Shown here: piece after piece, positions 18,252 through 27,021 of the stretch
Layout of the letters: every line of letters begins with the position of its first letter
Position numbering within the stretch: the stretch's first letter is position 1
Position numbers and translations under genes: made by a program
Notes under the pieces: generated by a model
Told to the model about the DNA's origin: nothing
Databases searched by the model: none
The model's input: only the letters and a program-made list of their open reading frames with translations
Assembly (NCBI GenBank): GCA_963662895.1
Contig: OY759982.1
Location: 2,046,001-2,110,000 of the forward strand
Length of the DNA stretch: 64,000 nt
From: GWE2-42-39 sp963662895
GTDB lineage: Bacteria; Bacteroidota; Bacteroidia; Bacteroidales; Prolixibacteraceae
Reading direction: 5' to 3'

Positions 18252-19984
18252 ATGGAAAATTTTATTGTTTCTGCTCGAAAATACAGGCCCGATACATTTA
18301 AAACGGTGGTAGGACAGGCGTCTATCACCGGAACATTGAAAAATGCAATCAAGAATGGCCAGTTGGCACATGCGTATTTGTTTTGTGGCCCGCGTGGGGT
18401 AGGGAAGACCACCTGCGCACGTATTTTTGCAAAGACGATCAACTGTCAGAATCTAAACGCAGAAACAGAGCCCTGTAATCAGTGCGAATCCTGCCGGGCA
18501 TTTAACTCTAATCGTTCATACAACATTCACGAGTTGGATGCCGCGTCGAACAATTCAGTCGACGATATCCGCAGCCTGACTGATCAGGTACGGATACCTC
18601 CACAGATTGGTCATTACAGCATTTATATTATCGACGAGGTACATATGTTGTCGCAGGCTGCTTTCAACGCGTTTTTAAAGACCCTGGAAGAACCGCCTAA
18701 GCATGCTATTTTTATTCTGGCTACTACTGAAAAGCACAAGATTATCCCGACCATTTTATCGCGTTGCCAGATATTCGATTTTAACCGGATTAAGATTGCT
18801 GATATTGCCGGTCATCTGGGGCATGTTGCCCAAAGTGAACATGTTGAAATTGAGAGTGAAGCTTTAAACGTAATAGCTCATAAAGCAGACGGGGCTATGC
18901 GCGATGCCCTTTCTATTTTTGACCAGATTGTCAGCTTCTCAGGAAAAAAAATCAGCTATCAGGATGTTATTTCAAACCTGAATGTACTTGATTACGATTA
19001 TTATTTCCGTCTGGTTGACAGTTTTCAGAAAAATGACGTCCCCGGTGTTTTGATGATTTTTAATGATATTCTGGATTCAGGTTTCGATGGACATCATTTT
19101 ATTTCGGGATTGAGTACCCATTTCCGGGATTTGTTGGTTTGTAAAGATCCGGTGACAGTGCAACTGCTTGAAGTTGGCGGTGAAATAAGAGAAAGGTATA
19201 AACAGCAGGCAGGAGGATGTGACGGGGATTTTATTCTGGAGGCATTGAAAATAGCCAATGAATGTGACTTGCAATATAAGACAAGTCAGAATAAGCGTTT
19301 ATTGGTCGAATTGTCACTGGTTAAGATTTCACAGCTTACCCTAAAAAAAAAATAGCCGATACCATTGAAGGTGGAGAGGTTTTGCAACCTATATTTTCTG
19401 TCCCATTGAAAGAGAATGGTGGTAATGATGGAATAAAAACAGCGTCTTCGCAGCCTGTGTCCAATGTTTTCAGAATTGAGAAAGCACCTTTAAAACGTGT
19501 CATTCGAAAGAATGGTAGCGGTTTTACCCCATCGATTACCGATGCATTGAATGGTAAATTTTCCGAAGGGAAGCATGAAGATGCCCGTGAAACACATAAG
19601 TATTACACCGAGAATGAACAGGAAGAACCGTTTACCATAGAACAGCTTGAACAAAAATGGAAAGAGTTCATCCACAGGTATGAAGACCGTCCCAATTTGT
19701 TTACAGCCTTGTCAAATATTCCGCAGATAGATGATGATCACAGGTTATTGCTGACTATTGGCAGTGATACCATCAATGAGGAGATAAAAATTATTAAACC
19801 TGATTTGGTCTCATGGCTCCGAAAAGAGTTAAGAAATAGTCATATTGAATTGGTTACCAAAGTAGATGTACAGAAACTGAAGAAAATAATTTATTCCGAT
19901 TCTGAAAAATTACAGGCTATGATCAATAAAAATCCCCAGCTCAATGTGTTTAGACAAAAGTTTAACCTGGATTTCAATGAATAG
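18252..19984 (+). CDS. dnaX: DNA polymerase III subunit gamma/tau (needs -1 shift)
   Basis: Clamp-loader ATPase. The zero frame encodes 367 residues and stops at TAG 19353-19355, directly after an A10 tract. The -1 frame continues open from that tract to 19984, so a single slip yields a ~577-residue tau. Domain I has Walker A GPRGVGKTT (46-54), zinc-ligand cysteines at 65, 75, 78 and 81, Walker B IYIIDEVHML and the SRC motif (ILSRCQIF). Domain III ends near residue 360. The -1 extension carries a linker and a tau-type C-terminal domain that would bind helicase and polymerase alpha (EQLEQKWKEFIHRYE to the end). The short product would be gamma-like. Whether this is programmed slippage or a homopolymer sequencing error cannot be settled from the sequence. 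Confidence 0.93.
19343..19352 (+). other. A10 slippage site in dnaX
   Basis: The zero-frame codons are CTA AAA AAA AAA TAG. A ten-adenine run directly before the stop is a strong substrate for transcriptional slippage, or for -1 ribosomal slippage on A AAA AAA. A small hairpin, AGGTT TTGC AACCT (19377-19390), lies 24 nt downstream. An in-frame TTG at 19382 is unlikely to be a true start. Confidence 0.6.
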
Positions 19985-20031
19985 AATTAATTAATTTTTT
20001 TATTTTTATCAAAAATCAAAAAATTAGAGAT

Positions 20032-20544
20032 ATGTTGAAAGAAAAAGTTATGAATGCAATAAACGATCAGATCAATGCCGAATTTTATTCTGCTTATTTG
20101 TATCTGTCGATGGCTGCATGGTTCGAAAATAAAGGCCTTTCGGGATTTGCGAACTGGATGCGGATACAATATCAGGAGGAAACCGCTCATGCCATGAAAT
20201 TTTTCGATTATGTGGTAGAACGTGGAGGACGCGTCATTTTGACGCCAATTGCCTCTGTTGAAACAGACTTTATCAGTGTTGTTGAGATATTTGAAAAGGC
20301 ACTGGCACATGAAGAATATATTACCGACCGGATCAATAAAATAATGGATGTTGCTATTGCCGAAAGCGATTATGCAAGCCGGAGTTTTCTTGACTGGTTT
20401 GTCGACGAACAGGTAGAAGAAGAGGCCAATGTGAATGAAATTTTGGATACACTTCGTTTGATTGATGGAAAAGGGAACGGCTTGTTTATGCTTGACCGGG
20501 AAATGAAGCAACGTGTATTTGTCGATTCGACTAAAACGGAATAG
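20032..20544 (+). CDS. ftnA: Non-heme ferritin
   Basis: A 170-residue bacterial ferritin that oxidises Fe(II) and stores the mineral in a 24-mer shell. The four-helix bundle shows ferroxidase-centre ligands: E17 in INAEFYSAYLYLSMAAWFE, E50 and H53 in QYQEETAHAMKFFDYV, E94 in ALAHEEYIT, and the EQVEEEANV segment near residue 130. The C-terminal helix E region is short and charged. Length and motifs match FtnA of Bacteroidota. No binding site for an iron regulator was identified upstream. A terminator follows. Confidence 0.95.
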   Translation: MLKEKVMNAINDQINAEFYSAYLYLSMAAWFENKGLSGFANWMRIQYQEETAHAMKFFDYVVERGGRVILTPIASVETDFISVVEIFEKALAHEEYITDRINKIMDVAIAESDYASRSFLDWFVDEQVEEEANVNEILDTLRLIDGKGNGLFMLDREMKQRVFVDSTKTE

Positions 20545-20570
20545 TTCACACGGAAAGATATTTTAAAGAA

Positions 20571-20604
20571 GGGCTGTCCGTAAATTTCCGGGCGGCCTTT
20601 TTGT
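20571..20604 (+). terminator. Terminator after ferritin
   Basis: GGCTGTCCG (20572-20580) pairs with CGGGCGGCC (20589-20597) using two G-T pairs, around an 8-nt loop, followed by TTTTTGTTT. Confidence 0.75.
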
Positions 20605-20652
20605 TTATCAACTGTTTTTTATATTTTTTTGCCGAATTTACATGATACTAAA

Positions 20653-22833
20653 ATGGTGGAAGAAACAGATATAAAACTGGAGGAGTTAATTAATTTTTGT
20701 TCGAAAACATTTTCCGGCGAAGATTTAGATAAGCTCAGGGAGGCTTATCATTTTTTGCTGGAAATTCTGGGTGACAGGAAATGGGATACAGGAGAAGTGA
20801 TCATCGGGCATTCGATTGAGGTAGCTAAGATCGTAGCTCAGGAAATAGGACTGGGTATTGATTCGGTGCGTGTCGGCCTGTTGCATAATGTCACATACGG
20901 AGGTCTTCAAAATAAGGTGGACCGTTCGGTTTTGGAAAGCCGTTTCGGTACTACAGTGGCCGATATCCTGGAAGGAATGGCCAAAATTAATGCACTGGGA
21001 ACCGATACGGTCGGGTTACATCCTGAAAATTACCGGAAACTGATGCTTGCCCTGGCCGGCGATGTGCGGGTAATTCTCACAAAAATAGCCGATCGCCTTC
21101 AGGTAATGCGCCATTTGGAACATCAGAAACCGGAAGTACAGCATAAAATTTCGGTTGAAACATCATATCTTTACGCTCCTCTGGCTCACCGTTTGGGGCT
21201 GTACAATATCAATTCTGAATTACTTGACTTATGCCTGAAATATACTCAGCCCGAAAATTATAATTATGTGTTAAGCCGGTTGAAAGAGACTGATCGGGAG
21301 CGGACCCTTTTTGTTGCTGAATTTGTAAAACCAATCGAAGAGAAACTGAACAGAAAAGGATTCAGGTTTGATATGAAGGCACGAACCAAATCCGTTAATT
21401 CAATCTGGCGGAAAATGCAAAAACAGCAGGTCGGGTTCGACGAGGTATACGATCTGTTTGCTATCCGCATAATTTTGGATACTGAACTGGAAAATGAAAA
21501 ATCGGAATGCTGGCAGGTATATTCCATTGTTACCGAGGAATACCAGTCGAACCCGAAACGGATGCGCGACTGGATTACCATTCCCAAATCGAATGGCTAC
21601 GAGTCGCTTCATACAACGGTACTGGGGCCGCACGGCAAATGGGTGGAGATACAGATACGCACCAGACGTATGGATGAAATTGCAGAGAAAGGCCTGGCTG
21701 CTCACTGGAAATACAAAGGGGGGCAATCGAACCCTGATATGGAGAAATGGCTGGCTAATGTTCGTGAAATTCTTGAGAATCCGGACGTAACCGTGATGGA
21801 TTTCATCGACGATTTTAAAATGAATATATATAAAAATGAGATATTCGTCTTTACTCCGAAAGGTGATCTGAAAAAACTTGCGGCCGGGGCAACACTTCTT
21901 GATTTTGCCTACGAGATCCATTCTCAGGTAGGGGATAAATGTATAGGAGGAAAAGTGAATGGTAAAAATGTAACTTTAAAATATAAGCTGAAAAACGGAG
22001 ACCTGATTTCGATTGACACATCGAATAATCAGCGTCCGAAAATGGACTGGCTCGATTTTGTTGTGACCTCTAAGGCCAAAAGCCGTATCAAGGCCAGTGT
22101 AAACGAGGAGGTGAAGCGGGAAGCTGATAATGGAAAAGAAATGTTGTTGCGAAAGTTGAAAAACTGGAAGCTACCGTATAACGACGAAACGATCCGTAAG
22201 CTTTTAAAACATTATAAACTCAAACTGGCACAGGATTTATATTACAATATATCTGTAGGGAAGATTGATACACTGGACATTAAAGAGTTACTGGTTGAAA
22301 AGGAAGAAACAACGACCAAACAGGTACTTTCTGAAGTATTGCCGAAAGAAGAGTTGAAAGACCTGGAGTTTTCGGCAGATGATGATTTCCTGGTGATCGA
22401 TAATAATATAAAAAATATAAACTATAAACTGGCACAATGTTGTAACCCGATTTTTGGTGACGAAATATTTGGTTTTGTCACGATCAGGGATGGAATAAAA
22501 ATACACCGGGTAACATGTCCGAATGCCCGGCAGATGAGGCTGCGATATCCATACCGTGTTATTCCTGCCAAATGGCGTGAAACCGGGAAACGGTCTTCAT
22601 TTCAGGCTGTCATCCGTATTTCTGGAAACAGTAATTCTGACATTGTGTCCCAGATTTCATACGTTATAGCGAAAGATATTGGTATACAAATGCGCTCCAT
22701 TAACATCGAATCGGATGGTGGCGGATTCGAAGGTTCTCTTCGTGTTTATGTAAATAATCTGGAACATCTTGAATTTTTGTTACATAAACTGAAAAATATT
22801 AAAGGTGTGTTACATGTAACCCGTGCCGATTAA
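20653..22833 (+). CDS. RelA-type (p)ppGpp synthetase with degenerate hydrolase domain
   Basis: A 726-residue RelA/SpoT homologue. The order is pseudo-HD domain (about 30-200), synthetase (about 240-360), TGS (about 395-460), helical region, CC/zinc-finger-like domain (LAQCCNPIFGDEIFGF) and ACT domain. The HD motif HDxxED of active hydrolases reads HNVTYG at residues 78-83, so the metal aspartate and the ED pair are lost. The synthetase keeps RDWITIPKSNGYESLHTT and VEIQIRTRRMDEIAEKGLAAHW. Hence a synthesis-only enzyme is predicted; a second bifunctional Rel elsewhere would be needed to degrade (p)ppGpp. The start is set at MVEETDIK (20653), the first ATG; an upstream TTG adds 8 residues. Confidence 0.92.
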   Translation: MVEETDIKLEELINFCSKTFSGEDLDKLREAYHFLLEILGDRKWDTGEVIIGHSIEVAKIVAQEIGLGIDSVRVGLLHNVTYGGLQNKVDRSVLESRFGTTVADILEGMAKINALGTDTVGLHPENYRKLMLALAGDVRVILTKIADRLQVMRHLEHQKPEVQHKISVETSYLYAPLAHRLGLYNINSELLDLCLKYTQPENYNYVLSRLKETDRERTLFVAEFVKPIEEKLNRKGFRFDMKARTKSVNSIWRKMQKQQVGFDEVYDLFAIRIILDTELENEKSECWQVYSIVTEEYQSNPKRMRDWITIPKSNGYESLHTTVLGPHGKWVEIQIRTRRMDEIAEKGLAAHWKYKGGQSNPDMEKWLANVREILENPDVTVMDFIDDFKMNIYKNEIFVFTPKGDLKKLAAGATLLDFAYEIHSQVGDKCIGGKVNGKNVTLKYKLKNGDLISIDTSNNQRPKMDWLDFVVTSKAKSRIKASVNEEVKREADNGKEMLLRKLKNWKLPYNDETIRKLLKHYKLKLAQDLYYNISVGKIDTLDIKELLVEKEETTTKQVLSEVLPKEELKDLEFSADDDFLVIDNNIKNINYKLAQCCNPIFGDEIFGFVTIRDGIKIHRVTCPNARQMRLRYPYRVIPAKWRETGKRSSFQAVIRISGNSNSDIVSQISYVIAKDIGIQMRSINIESDGGGFEGSLRVYVNNLEHLEFLLHKLKNIKGVLHVTRAD

Positions 22834-22919
22834 TGATGGCTTTTTGTGAGATTGAATACAGGCCTGATTTTTTCAGAAAAAATGCCAGGGGTGATTACTG
22901 AAAATATTAAAGTAAGGAT

Positions 22920-23192
22920 ATGGAAGAAATAGTACATTTAATTGATGAAAATAAACTGGATGATGCTTTAAAACTGTTGGATGAAAATCAGGAAAAAGAA
23001 TCAGGTAAGGCACGGGCAATGATCTTTTTGCTGAGAGGCCGGATATACTATAAACAACACAAGTGGGGGGAAGTTATTAATCAGTTTAATGAGGTCTTGG
23101 AAATTGAGCCGGACAATGCGGAAGCAAAATCGGGAGTTGAAATGGCCCAAAATATTCTTGGCTTTTTTAATCCTGATTTGTTTAATCCCTGA
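22920..23192 (+). CDS. Small TPR protein
   Basis: A 90-residue soluble protein composed of about two TPR motifs: EIVHLIDENKLDDALKLLDE and AMIFLLRGRIYYKQHKWGEVI joining FNEVLEIEPDNAEAKSG. No signal peptide or other domain is present. It lies 86 nt after the RelA-like gene and may be in the same transcript. Likely a small scaffold; the partner is unknown. Confidence 0.7.
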   Translation: MEEIVHLIDENKLDDALKLLDENQEKESGKARAMIFLLRGRIYYKQHKWGEVINQFNEVLEIEPDNAEAKSGVEMAQNILGFFNPDLFNP

Positions 23193-23374
23193 CAGTTCTA
23201 CTATGTCTTATCCGATATTCTTTTTTTGAATGTTTTAGAGAATTATAACTCAGATTGACAATCAGTTAAATATTTTCTGGGATTTTAAATCATTATTGCT
23301 ATTTTTGAGAAATGGTAATTTTTTCGTGAATTTTAGTATTAATTTTATCAATAACTTGAAAAAGGATGAATAGT

Positions 23375-24031
23375 ATGAAACGTATTTTTTTACTGATTGC
23401 ATTTTGTATTGGAATATTAACAGGTTTTGCACAGAATGAAAAAGGTGCAGTTGATCTTAAAAATGAAGGGAATGATGCATTGCGGAATAAAGATTACAAA
23501 AAGGCACTTGTACTTTTTGAACAATCGATTGCGAAGTGGGACCAGCCCGAAACTGATCTTGCAATGATATATAATGCAGGTTATTGTGCGTACAAAACTT
23601 CAAAATTTAAAAAGGCTGCTGACTTTTTTTCCCAGTCGATTGATAACAACTACAAAGTGTCTACGGCAATTTTGTATAAGGCGAATTCGTTAAGAAAAAG
23701 TGGTGATGAGAAAGGATTTGTTTCCACTTTGCAGGCAGGTTTGACATCGAATCCATCCGACAGTAAAATAAAAGGTATGTTGTCAAAATATTACCTGAAA
23801 GAAGGAAATGCTTTTTATAAAGCTGGTGCAGCAATTTTGAAAGGGGCTGCTAACGATGTTTCATCCGGCAAATATACAACCAATGATGCTCTTTATAAAG
23901 AAGCTTCTCAAAATGCAAAAAAAGAATTTAAGAAGGCTCTACCATTCTTTGAAAAAGCATTGGAGATTACCCCGGATGACGATACTGCAAAACAGTTGAA
24001 AGCTGCCTGCGAACAAAATATCAACGGGTAA
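23375..24031 (+). CDS. Secreted TPR protein
   Basis: A 218-residue exported protein. The start at 23375 (MKRIFLLIAFCIG) gives a proper signal peptide ending at GFAQ, and it has an AAAGG ribosome-binding site 9 nt upstream that the alternative ATG at 23366 would abut. The mature protein has TPR units: LKNEGNDALRNKDYKKALVL, IYNAGYCAYKTSKFKKAADF, a third with AILYKANSLRKSGDEK, and FKKALPFFEKALEITPDD. Such periplasmic or outer-membrane TPR proteins are abundant in Bacteroidota; the role is unknown. A terminator follows. Confidence 0.78.
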   Translation: MKRIFLLIAFCIGILTGFAQNEKGAVDLKNEGNDALRNKDYKKALVLFEQSIAKWDQPETDLAMIYNAGYCAYKTSKFKKAADFFSQSIDNNYKVSTAILYKANSLRKSGDEKGFVSTLQAGLTSNPSDSKIKGMLSKYYLKEGNAFYKAGAAILKGAANDVSSGKYTTNDALYKEASQNAKKEFKKALPFFEKALEITPDDDTAKQLKAACEQNING

Positions 24032-24058
24032 ATAAAGTTTATTAAATTATATCAGGGA

Positions 24059-24089
24059 AGGCTGTTTCATTACGAAGCGGCTTTTTTTG
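24059..24089 (+). terminator. Terminator after the secreted TPR gene
   Basis: AGGCTGTTTC (24059-24068) pairs with GAAGCGGCTT (24074-24083), three pairs being G-U, followed by a T run. Confidence 0.7.
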
Positions 24090-24156
24090 TGATTATCAAT
24101 CTTTTACTTATATATTTATTTTAAACTTCTTTTTAGTGAATTTCAAACAATATAAA

Positions 24157-24164
24157 TATCTTTG
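24157..24164 (+). promoter_or_regulatory. Candidate -7 box directly before the ybbR-like start
   Basis: TATCTTTG matches TAnnTTTG and ends only 5 nt before the GTG start at 24170. If used, the transcript would be leaderless or nearly so. Confidence 0.4.
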
Positions 24165-24169
24165 AGTTC

Positions 24170-25165
24170 GTGGATAACATTCGGTTTTATAAGGTATTTG
24201 GAGTTCTGAAGTCAGTAATAAGACGTCAGGATAAGCGTATAATTATTTATCTGGTTTGTGTTGGTATTGCCACTATATTCTGGTTTCTAAATGCACTTAG
24301 CAAAAATTATACAGTCGATCTGACTTTTCCTGTACGGTATACCAATATGCCCAAAAATAAAATCCTTGTGAATGAACCGCCGGGAAAGTTTATCCTACAG
24401 GTTAATTCTTATGGTTTTACTTTGCTTCGGCATAAACTAAAGTTTTCGTTTTCCCCATTGGTTTTCAATGTAAACGATTTTACGCGAAACATGATGGAAA
24501 ATACCAAACAATCGGAATATACCATCCTTACCAGTCAATATCTGGAGGAGATTGCCGACCAGCTGAGCAGCGAGTTAAAAGTTTTAAGTATCAGTCCCGA
24601 TACCCTGCACTTTAATTTCGACCAAATCATTCACAAAAAGGTTAGGGTTTATCCTGATGTAAAAATTGAGTTTAAAAAGCAATACCAGCTTTCCGGTACT
24701 ATTCGTACCAAGCCCGATTCCGTTTTGGTATCCGGGCCCCGGTCAATTTTGGATACATTAAAGCAGGTTCCTACCAAGTACCAATATTTTAAATCAGTAT
24801 CAGAAGCTATTCAGCGAAACGTATCACTGGCAGAAATAGAGAACCTTAAAATAGATAATAAACGGATTGTCCTGAATATTCCCATTGAAGAATATACTGA
24901 ATCTCAGATGCTGATTCCACTTTTTATTGAAAATAAGCCGGATAGTATGAAATTGAAACTTTTTCCTAACCGGGTGAAGGTTTCTTTTTTAGTTGGACTT
25001 AGCAGGTATTCAGAGATTCTTCCGGAAGATTTCAGATTGGTAGTTTCATGGAATGAAATAAGTCAGGATGAAGCCCGGTTAAAAGTTGAGAGCAGAGCTA
25101 TTCCTCCTTTTATTAAATCAGTAAAGATTATCCCGGGGGAAGTAGAATATTTAATCGAAAAATAG
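24170..25165 (+). CDS. YbbR/CdaR-like domain protein
   Basis: A 331-residue protein with a GTG start, an N-terminal cytoplasmic stub, one transmembrane helix at about residues 27-43 (IIYLVCVGIATIFWFLN) and repeated YbbR-type beta domains on the extracytoplasmic side (PVRYTNMPKN, LKVLSISPDTLHFNFD, KVRVYPDVKI, LSGTIRTKPDSVLVSGP). In Firmicutes, YbbR (CdaR) regulates the diadenylate cyclase CdaA; no cdaA is adjacent here. The coaE gene starts 3 nt after the stop, so the two are co-transcribed, a conserved pairing in Bacteroidales. Confidence 0.85.
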   Translation: MDNIRFYKVFGVLKSVIRRQDKRIIIYLVCVGIATIFWFLNALSKNYTVDLTFPVRYTNMPKNKILVNEPPGKFILQVNSYGFTLLRHKLKFSFSPLVFNVNDFTRNMMENTKQSEYTILTSQYLEEIADQLSSELKVLSISPDTLHFNFDQIIHKKVRVYPDVKIEFKKQYQLSGTIRTKPDSVLVSGPRSILDTLKQVPTKYQYFKSVSEAIQRNVSLAEIENLKIDNKRIVLNIPIEEYTESQMLIPLFIENKPDSMKLKLFPNRVKVSFLVGLSRYSEILPEDFRLVVSWNEISQDEARLKVESRAIPPFIKSVKIIPGEVEYLIEK

Positions 25166-25168
25166 AAC

Positions 25169-25756
25169 ATGATCAAAGTCGGAATAACCGGGGGTATCGG
25201 TAGTGGAAAGACCATTATAAGCAGGCTGTTTGCCATGATGGGGATTCCGGTTTTTAATGCCGATTACGAAGCCAAAAGTCTGGTTGCTGCAAATAATACT
25301 ATTCGTTTACAACTGATTTCTGTTTTTGGTACTGACATTTACCTGCCAAATCACACTATTAACCGAAAAAAATTTGCTTCCATCATTTTCAATAATGAAT
25401 TTTTGCTGAAACAGGCTAATGAGATTATTCATCCTGTGGTTCAGGCATCATTCCATGGATGGAGCGAAAAGCAGGTTGCTCCGTTTGTTTTATATGAAGC
25501 AGCAATTTTATTTGAAAGCGGTCATTATCGTGAAATGAATTACAATATTTTGGTTTTGGCAGAAGGAAAGGTTCGTATCCGGCGTGTAATGCAACGGGAC
25601 CAAAGCAGTGAAGAACAAGTGCGTCGGAGGATGGCGAATCAGTGGGCTGATGAGAAAAAAATAGAGTTGACAAATTTTATCATTAATAATAATGAGCGGG
25701 ATATGGTTATTCCGCAAGTACTGGAAATATATAAAAAGATAAACACAGATGGCTAA
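25169..25756 (+). CDS. coaE: Dephospho-CoA kinase
   Basis: A 195-residue P-loop kinase that phosphorylates dephospho-CoA, the last step of coenzyme A synthesis. The Walker A motif GITGGIGSGKT lies at residues 5-15. The CoA-domain segment PVFNADYEAKSL (with the DxxA motif) follows, then the lid LAEGKVRIRRVMQRDQSSEEQVRRRMANQ. Full length. It begins 3 nt after the YbbR-like gene and overlaps the J-domain gene by 8 nt, so translation of the three is coupled. Confidence 0.96.
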   Translation: MIKVGITGGIGSGKTIISRLFAMMGIPVFNADYEAKSLVAANNTIRLQLISVFGTDIYLPNHTINRKKFASIIFNNEFLLKQANEIIHPVVQASFHGWSEKQVAPFVLYEAAILFESGHYREMNYNILVLAEGKVRIRRVMQRDQSSEEQVRRRMANQWADEKKIELTNFIINNNERDMVIPQVLEIYKKINTDG

Positions 25757-26477
25757 ATTTGGAAAATGGGTTGCCGGAGGACTGGGATGGGCATTTTTCG
25801 GCCCGCTTGGCGGCATACTTGGATTTGTGGTTGGTTCAATGTTCGACAGAGAAAATAAATTTCAACCCGGAGCAGTAGGAGGGCAACAACCTACCACTAC
25901 CGGTGGATATGTGATGAGTTTGCTGGTGTTGGTTGCAGCTGTAATGAAAGCTGATGGAAAGGTAATGAAATCGGAACTTGACTATGTGAAGCAATTTTTT
26001 GTTCGTACATTTGGTACTGCTTCTGCTTCCGAAGCGATTCGGCTATTAAAAGATTTGCTAAAACAAAATATACCGGTTGCCGATGTATGCCGCCAGATTG
26101 CTAAAAACATGGATTATTCTTCGCGTCTGCAATTACTCCATTTTTTATATGGAATTTCACAGGCCGACGGAGATGTGGATAAGACGGAACAAGAACTGAT
26201 CGCCGACATTGCCCGAAATATGGGAATTAGCAGCAAGGATTTTGAATCCATTCAGTCGATGTTTATAACGAATACTGATGCCGCCTATAAAATATTAGAA
26301 ATTGACAGATCGTCAACCAATGAGGAAGTAAAAAAGGCTTATCGTAAAATGGCAATAAAATACCATCCTGACAAGGTCAGTTATTTGGGTGAGGATTTTC
26401 AGAATGCTGCCAAAGAAAAGTTCCAGAAAGTTAATGAGGCCTATGAGTCTATTCGTAAAGAACGAAATATAGCATAA
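25749..26477 (+). CDS. TerB/DjlA-like J-domain co-chaperone
   Basis: A 242-residue protein with a glycine-rich hydrophobic N-terminus (WVAGGLGWAFFGPLGGILGF) that probably forms a membrane hairpin, as in DjlA. A TerB-like helical domain follows (about residues 50-165, with AAVMKADGKVMKSELDYVK and ISQADGDVDKTEQELI), and then a C-terminal J domain (about 178-242) with the essential HPD in IKYHPDKVSY. It would stimulate a DnaK ATPase near the membrane. It overlaps coaE by 8 nt. Confidence 0.88.
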   Translation: MAKFGKWVAGGLGWAFFGPLGGILGFVVGSMFDRENKFQPGAVGGQQPTTTGGYVMSLLVLVAAVMKADGKVMKSELDYVKQFFVRTFGTASASEAIRLLKDLLKQNIPVADVCRQIAKNMDYSSRLQLLHFLYGISQADGDVDKTEQELIADIARNMGISSKDFESIQSMFITNTDAAYKILEIDRSSTNEEVKKAYRKMAIKYHPDKVSYLGEDFQNAAKEKFQKVNEAYESIRKERNIA

Positions 26478-26503
26478 AAAATCCCGCAATTGCGGGATTT
26501 TTT
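26476..26503. terminator. Bidirectional terminator between converging genes
   Basis: A perfect 28-bp palindrome: arm AAAAAATCCCGCAA and its complement. It ends the J-domain gene on the plus strand and overlaps the stop codon of the DUF3276 gene on the minus strand. Confidence 0.88.
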
Positions 26504-26915
26504 ATAATTTTTTTGAAAGATCGTCAAAATCAATGTTCGTGTAATCCTTTTTTGTTGTTTTACTTGTTTCTGCATCTGATTCATTTTTCATGCCTACTTC
26601 TAATACATAATCAGCATCAGTGCTTTCATTGTCCAGTTGATTTTCATTAATAAAATTAATTACTTCCTGTAATCCATCAGTAAACTTTTCAAAATCTTCC
26701 CTGTAAAGGAAAATTTTATGCTTTTCGAAACGGAATTGACCATCCTGTTCAAAGCGTTTTTTGCTTTCTGTGATAGTCAGGTAGTACTCATCATTACGGG
26801 TAGACTTAACATCGAAGAAATAAGTTCGTTTTCCAGCCCTAACAGCTTTTGAATAAATTTCTTCTCTGAATTTACTTTCTAATTCCTTTCCATCGTTTTT
26901 TTCAAAGCCTTCCAT
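26502..26915 (-). CDS. DUF3276 PUR-alpha-like nucleic-acid-binding protein
   Basis: A 137-residue DUF3276 protein, the bacterial PUR-domain family found in Bacteroidota and Spirochaetes; the Borrelia homologue binds DNA and RNA. The PUR-like core runs from KFREEIYSKAVRAGKRTYFFDVKSTRNDEYYLTITESKKRF to HKIFLYREDFEKFTDGLQ. A variable acidic C-terminal tail ends DFDDLSKKL. Monocistronic. A role as an RNA/ssDNA-binding regulator is inferred from the family. Confidence 0.88.
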   Translation of the reverse strand: MEGFEKNDGKELESKFREEIYSKAVRAGKRTYFFDVKSTRNDEYYLTITESKKRFEQDGQFRFEKHKIFLYREDFEKFTDGLQEVINFINENQLDNESTDADYVLEVGMKNESDAETSKTTKKDYTNIDFDDLSKKL

Positions 26916-27021
26916 TATTTTCTAATTAAGTTATTTAGCATTACAAATTCAAAAGTAAAGAAAATTTTCCGAATAAATTGTAATGCTGTAAATTAACTCA
27001 TGCGAAAATATTTATTTTCAG

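Noticed and set aside
19382..19984. Separate gene starting at TTG 19382
   Set aside because: Its frame is open upstream to the dnaX A10 tract and its sequence fits the tau C-terminal region, so it is the -1 continuation of dnaX.
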